A stretch of 6,956 nucleotides of DNA from Methanobrevibacter sp. (lineage in GTDB: Archaea > Methanobacteriota > Methanobacteria > Methanobacteriales > Methanobacteriaceae), in NCBI GenBank assembly GCA_017404125.1, contig JAFRCZ010000199.1, positions 1-6,956 of the forward strand. Direction: 5' to 3'. Position numbers and translations under genes: made by a program. The notes under the pieces were generated by a model, which was not told the DNA's origin, made no database searches, and saw only the letters and a program-made list of their open reading frames with translations. Positions 4,736 to 6,956 of this stretch are shown in pieces (position 1 is the stretch's first letter; each line of letters begins with the position of its first letter).

Positions 4736-5983
4736 TTAGATTATTACATCATCTTCCATAATGACTTCACCATTAACTATTGTCATGGTTGCTTTGCCTT
4801 TATATGGGAGCCCATCAAATGGAGAGTATTCTGCTTTTGTATAGAAATTGCCTATATCAAAGACTCCTTCCTTATTTAAATCAACTACCACTAAATCTGC
4901 ATCAAATCCTTCTTTAATAAATCCTTTATTCTCAAGATTAAACCTTTTAGCAGCATTCTCTGAGAACATCTTTGGAATTAAATTCAAATCCAGATTTGAT
5001 TTATTCACTTCAGTCAACAATAAGGACAAAACAGTTTCTAATGAAGGGATACCAGGACTTGAATCCCAAACTCCTTTGGTTTTCTCCTCCAAACTATGAG
5101 GGGCATGATCTGTTCCAATAATTGAATTTTCATTCAAATCACTTATTGTGATGTTTCTGCCTTTTTCCCTTAAAGGAGGATTAGTCTTAATAAGTGTTCC
5201 AAATTCATTGAATGCAGTATTGTCATACAATAAATGATGAGGAGTGAATTCAAAACTGACATTATTGGAAATTGCCAAATTCATTGCATTTTTTGTGCTT
5301 AAATGACAAATATGTAAATCCACACCATATTTTTTGGAAAGTTCAATAGCTTGAGCAACAGATGCATCCTCAGATTCCGCAGGTCTGCCATAGCTATATG
5401 CAATAGCTTCACTCTCTTCTTTTAAGTTTTCAGTTGCCTCTAAAACAATATCTCTTTTTTCCGAGTGGACTGTAACAATTGGTTTTTTATTTGTTTCACT
5501 TAATTTAGAAATATCCTCGAATATTTTTTCCAAATCCTCATCAGTTTCCAAATCCATAAAGACTTTAAATGACATAGGATTTAGTTCAAGAATCTTTTCC
5601 ATTTCATCAAGTGTAGAATATCCTGCATGAAGCCCAAAATTGACTATAGACTTAGATTCCGCAATTTTTTGCTTTTCTTTAAATGCTTTATAGGAATTTG
5701 TTTTTGGAACTGTATTAGGCATGTCCATTACAAAGGTAAAACCACCATGTGCAGCAGCCATAGATCCAGTTCTAAAATCTTCCTTATAGGTTAAGCCAGG
5801 GTCTCTAAAATGAACATGGGGGTCAATAAGACCAGGCAATACAAGCTGTCCTTTAAGATCTATCTCTTTATCACCTTCAATAGAAGATTTTGATATCTTT
5901 GCTATTTTCCCATCTTCAATAGCTAAAGACACTTCACTGGAATAATCCAATAATTTAAGATTTTTTAAAACCAAATCAAACAT
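4736..5983 (-). CDS. pyrC: Dihydroorotase
   Basis: Dihydroorotase catalyses the reversible cyclisation of N-carbamoyl-aspartate to dihydroorotate, the third step of pyrimidine synthesis, in the cytoplasm. The 415-residue product has the amidohydrolase layout: a small N-terminal beta domain, then DPHVHFRDPG (54-63) with metal ligands H56 and H58 and substrate-binding R60, and N90 in DMPNT. TVHSEKRD supplies H173, LHICHLST supplies H227, and GTDHAPHSLEEK (290-301) supplies the catalytic D292. K140 in SFKVFMD is where a metal-bridging carboxylated lysine would sit in related amidohydrolases; this is inferred. The C-terminal beta domain includes GFDADLVVVDL (359-369) and a YSPFDG motif (386-391). 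FRDPG and TDHAPH favour dihydroorotase over allantoinase or hydantoinase. The ATG at 5983 fits the family start, has only a weak AGTGG before it, and follows a TATA-like box. The gene appears to be transcribed alone; other pyr genes are not in the window. Confidence 0.93.
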   Translation of the reverse strand: MFDLVLKNLKLLDYSSEVSLAIEDGKIAKISKSSIEGDKEIDLKGQLVLPGLIDPHVHFRDPGLTYKEDFRTGSMAAAHGGFTFVMDMPNTVPKTNSYKAFKEKQKIAESKSIVNFGLHAGYSTLDEMEKILELNPMSFKVFMDLETDEDLEKIFEDISKLSETNKKPIVTVHSEKRDIVLEATENLKEESEAIAYSYGRPAESEDASVAQAIELSKKYGVDLHICHLSTKNAMNLAISNNVSFEFTPHHLLYDNTAFNEFGTLIKTNPPLREKGRNITISDLNENSIIGTDHAPHSLEEKTKGVWDSSPGIPSLETVLSLLLTEVNKSNLDLNLIPKMFSENAAKRFNLENKGFIKEGFDADLVVVDLNKEGVFDIGNFYTKAEYSPFDGLPYKGKATMTIVNGEVIMEDDVII

Positions 5984-6011
5984 AAAACCACTAAGATATT
6001 TTCATAAAAAT

Positions 6012-6023
6012 TATTTTATAATT
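6012..6023 (-). promoter_or_regulatory. Candidate TATA box of pyrC
   Basis: The minus strand reads attataaaataa, centred about 35 bases before the pyrC ATG. Transcription would start near 5991, giving a leader of about 8 bases that contains agtggt. It is the best-placed box upstream of pyrC, but the surroundings are A/T-rich throughout. Confidence 0.4.
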
Positions 6024-6061
6024 GAAACAATTTTCTTTAATGAGTAAAATTGCATAACTAA

Positions 6062-6107
6062 TTTAATATTTAATTTAATGTTTAATAAATTTGATTAAAA
6101 TATTAAA
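6062..6107. repeat. A/T inverted repeat upstream of pyrC
   Basis: tttaatatt (6062-6070) pairs with aatattaaa (6099-6107), and four more pairs (taat at 6071-6074 with atta at 6094-6097) follow if one base is bulged. The stem is almost entirely A/T. It lies between the end of mvhB and the pyrC promoter and could be chance, a pause site or an operator. Confidence 0.3.
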
Positions 6108-6179
6108 AAAAATTCTTGTAAAAAATAGATAAAAAAACATGAAAATTAAAAAAATAGTGAAAAAGAAAAAGAGAAGAAA

Positions 6180-6230
6180 TAATAAAAAAAGTAAATAAAA
6201 AAAGGCACTTAACCCCACGTTAAGTGCCTT
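6180..6230 (-). terminator. Strong hairpin terminator of mvhB
   Basis: A perfect 11-bp stem, aaggcacttaa (6202-6212) and ttaagtgcctt (6220-6230), with a 7-base loop is the strongest hairpin I found in the window. Reading the minus strand it comes 45 bases after the mvhB stop and runs directly into TTTTTATTTAC and a further T7. The stem is G+C-richer than its surroundings. It marks the end of the operon to which mvhB belongs. Confidence 0.9.
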
Positions 6231-6232
6231 AT

Positions 6233-6246
6233 ACCTAAATTTAGGT
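6233..6246. repeat. 14-base palindrome between mvhB and its terminator
   Basis: acctaaatttaggt is a perfect 14-base palindrome, 3 bases from the terminator stem. In RNA it could form at most a very short-looped stem, so as DNA it might be a protein site or simply help termination. No function can be assigned. Confidence 0.5.
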
Positions 6247-6275
6247 TTGAATTTTGTTTTGTGTTTGTAACTTAT

Positions 6276-6956
6276 CTATTTTAATTCAAGAGCGTGCTCT
6301 TTACATTTTGCGAGACATTGTTCACAGAGTGTACAGAATCCAGCAATAGGTAAGTTAACTTTGTATGCTTTGTGTAACATATCATATGGACATGCGTCAA
6401 TACATTCTCCACATTCATCACATTTAGATGGGTTGAAGATGATTCTATCTCTAGATACTACTTCACCATCAATTTCTTTATCTACATAATCTAAGATTAA
6501 TGCATCGTTAGGACATACATTTGCACAAGCACCACATCTTACACACATGGTGAAAGCTTGTTCGCCCATATCTTTTTGACGGGAAGGTACTTCCATTCCT
6601 CTTTTAGTAACTACTTTTATAGCTTCAGTAGGACATTTTAAAGCACAACCACCATCATAGATACATTTTTCTTCGTCCCAACAAATACCTTCAGAAGCAC
6701 TGAATTTAGATGCTCCATATTCAACATCTAAGTCAATTGCATCTACAGGACATACATTTACACAAAGACCACATGCAGCACATACTTCAGGAAGAGCTAC
6801 AGTCAAGTCAGATTTAGGAGTGATGAAGTTTCCAGGACAAATGTCAACACAGGAATTACAACCGATACCTGCTTCTGCGTCTAAAGTGAATGATTTCATA
6901 TCTTTAGTACGATTTGCAGGGTTTGCATTTTCTGCGATGAAAATTGCGTTCCATGG
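6276..6956 (-). CDS. mvhB: Polyferredoxin MvhB, C-terminal part (runs off the window)
   Basis: This is the C-terminal 226 residues of a polyferredoxin matching, as I remember it, MvhB of the F420-non-reducing hydrogenase operon (mvhDGAB) in Methanobacteriales; full MvhB is about 410 residues with twelve 4Fe-4S motifs. It carries electrons associated with the MvhADG hydrogenase and heterodisulfide reductase in the cytoplasm. Six cysteine motifs are visible: GIGCNSCVDICPG, CAACGLCVNVCP, CIYDGGCALKCP, CVRCGACANVCP, CDECGECIDACP and CTLCEQCLAKCK. The frame is open to the right edge with PWN as the first codons, so the ATG at 6899 is internal and not the start. Odd points: the first motif has Gly in place of its first cysteine; the third has three cysteines with wide spacing, which I recall as normal for the family; the last ends in CK instead of CP. 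Codon choice looks that of a highly expressed gene. A strong terminator follows, fitting the last gene of the operon. Confidence 0.88.
   Translation of the reverse strand, partial: PWNAIFIAENANPANRTKDMKSFTLDAEAGIGCNSCVDICPGNFITPKSDLTVALPEVCAACGLCVNVCPVDAIDLDVEYGASKFSASEGICWDEEKCIYDGGCALKCPTEAIKVVTKRGMEVPSRQKDMGEQAFTMCVRCGACANVCPNDALILDYVDKEIDGEVVSRDRIIFNPSKCDECGECIDACPYDMLHKAYKVNLPIAGFCTLCEQCLAKCKEHALELK

Noticed and set aside
6202..6230. Hairpin read as a riboswitch or attenuator for pyrC
   Set aside because: It lies about 220 bases upstream of pyrC, beyond the likely promoter, and is followed by a T-tract in the orientation of mvhB, so it is the mvhB terminator.
6276..6899. A complete 207-residue ferredoxin starting at 6899
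   Set aside because: The frame continues to the window edge with sequence that fits the middle of MvhB (PWNAIFIAEN). The Met is internal.
1..6956. CRISPR array, insertion sequence, tRNA or rRNA
   Set aside because: No regularly spaced repeats, transposase, cloverleaf-like G+C-rich stretch or rRNA-like sequence was seen on either strand.

Overview
The window is very A+T-rich and looks like chromosome from a hydrogenotrophic methanogen of the order Methanobacteriales, most likely a Methanobrevibacter-like species. The evidence is an archaeal KEOPS subunit (Pcc1), an archaeal long FKBP isomerase, the polyferredoxin MvhB of the methyl-viologen-reducing hydrogenase, TATA-type promoters, one apparently leaderless gene, and oligo-T tracts after most genes. 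No insertion sequence, CRISPR array, phage gene, rRNA or tRNA is visible.

Layout: two genes run on the plus strand on the left: pcc1 (53-283) and a 398-residue membrane-anchored B-box zinc-finger protein (455-1651). A 417-bp convergent gap with terminators for both sides and a run of nine C follows. Everything to the right is on the minus strand and reads leftward: the FKBP isomerase (2069-2803), a HIGH-motif nucleotidyltransferase resembling TmcAL (3006-4157), a 59-residue ribbon-helix-helix protein (4254-4433), dihydroorotase pyrC (4736-5983) and the C-terminal 226 residues of mvhB (6276 to the right edge). These minus-strand genes are 96-302 bp apart with T-tracts or hairpins between them, so most are probably transcribed singly. 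mvhB is probably the last gene of an mvh operon whose other genes lie outside the window.

Functionally the window is mainly housekeeping: tRNA modification (Pcc1 for t6A; possibly the TmcAL-like enzyme), protein folding (FKBP), pyrimidine synthesis (PyrC) and electron transfer (MvhB). I found no convincing new multi-gene system. The most unusual objects are: the B-box protein with a long Tyr/Glu-rich and Arg-rich linker, a 32-residue internal duplication and a C-terminal membrane anchor; the short ribbon-helix-helix gene in what would otherwise look like a 578-bp gap; the loss of one iron-sulfur ligand cysteine in MvhB; and the structured C9-containing convergent gap.
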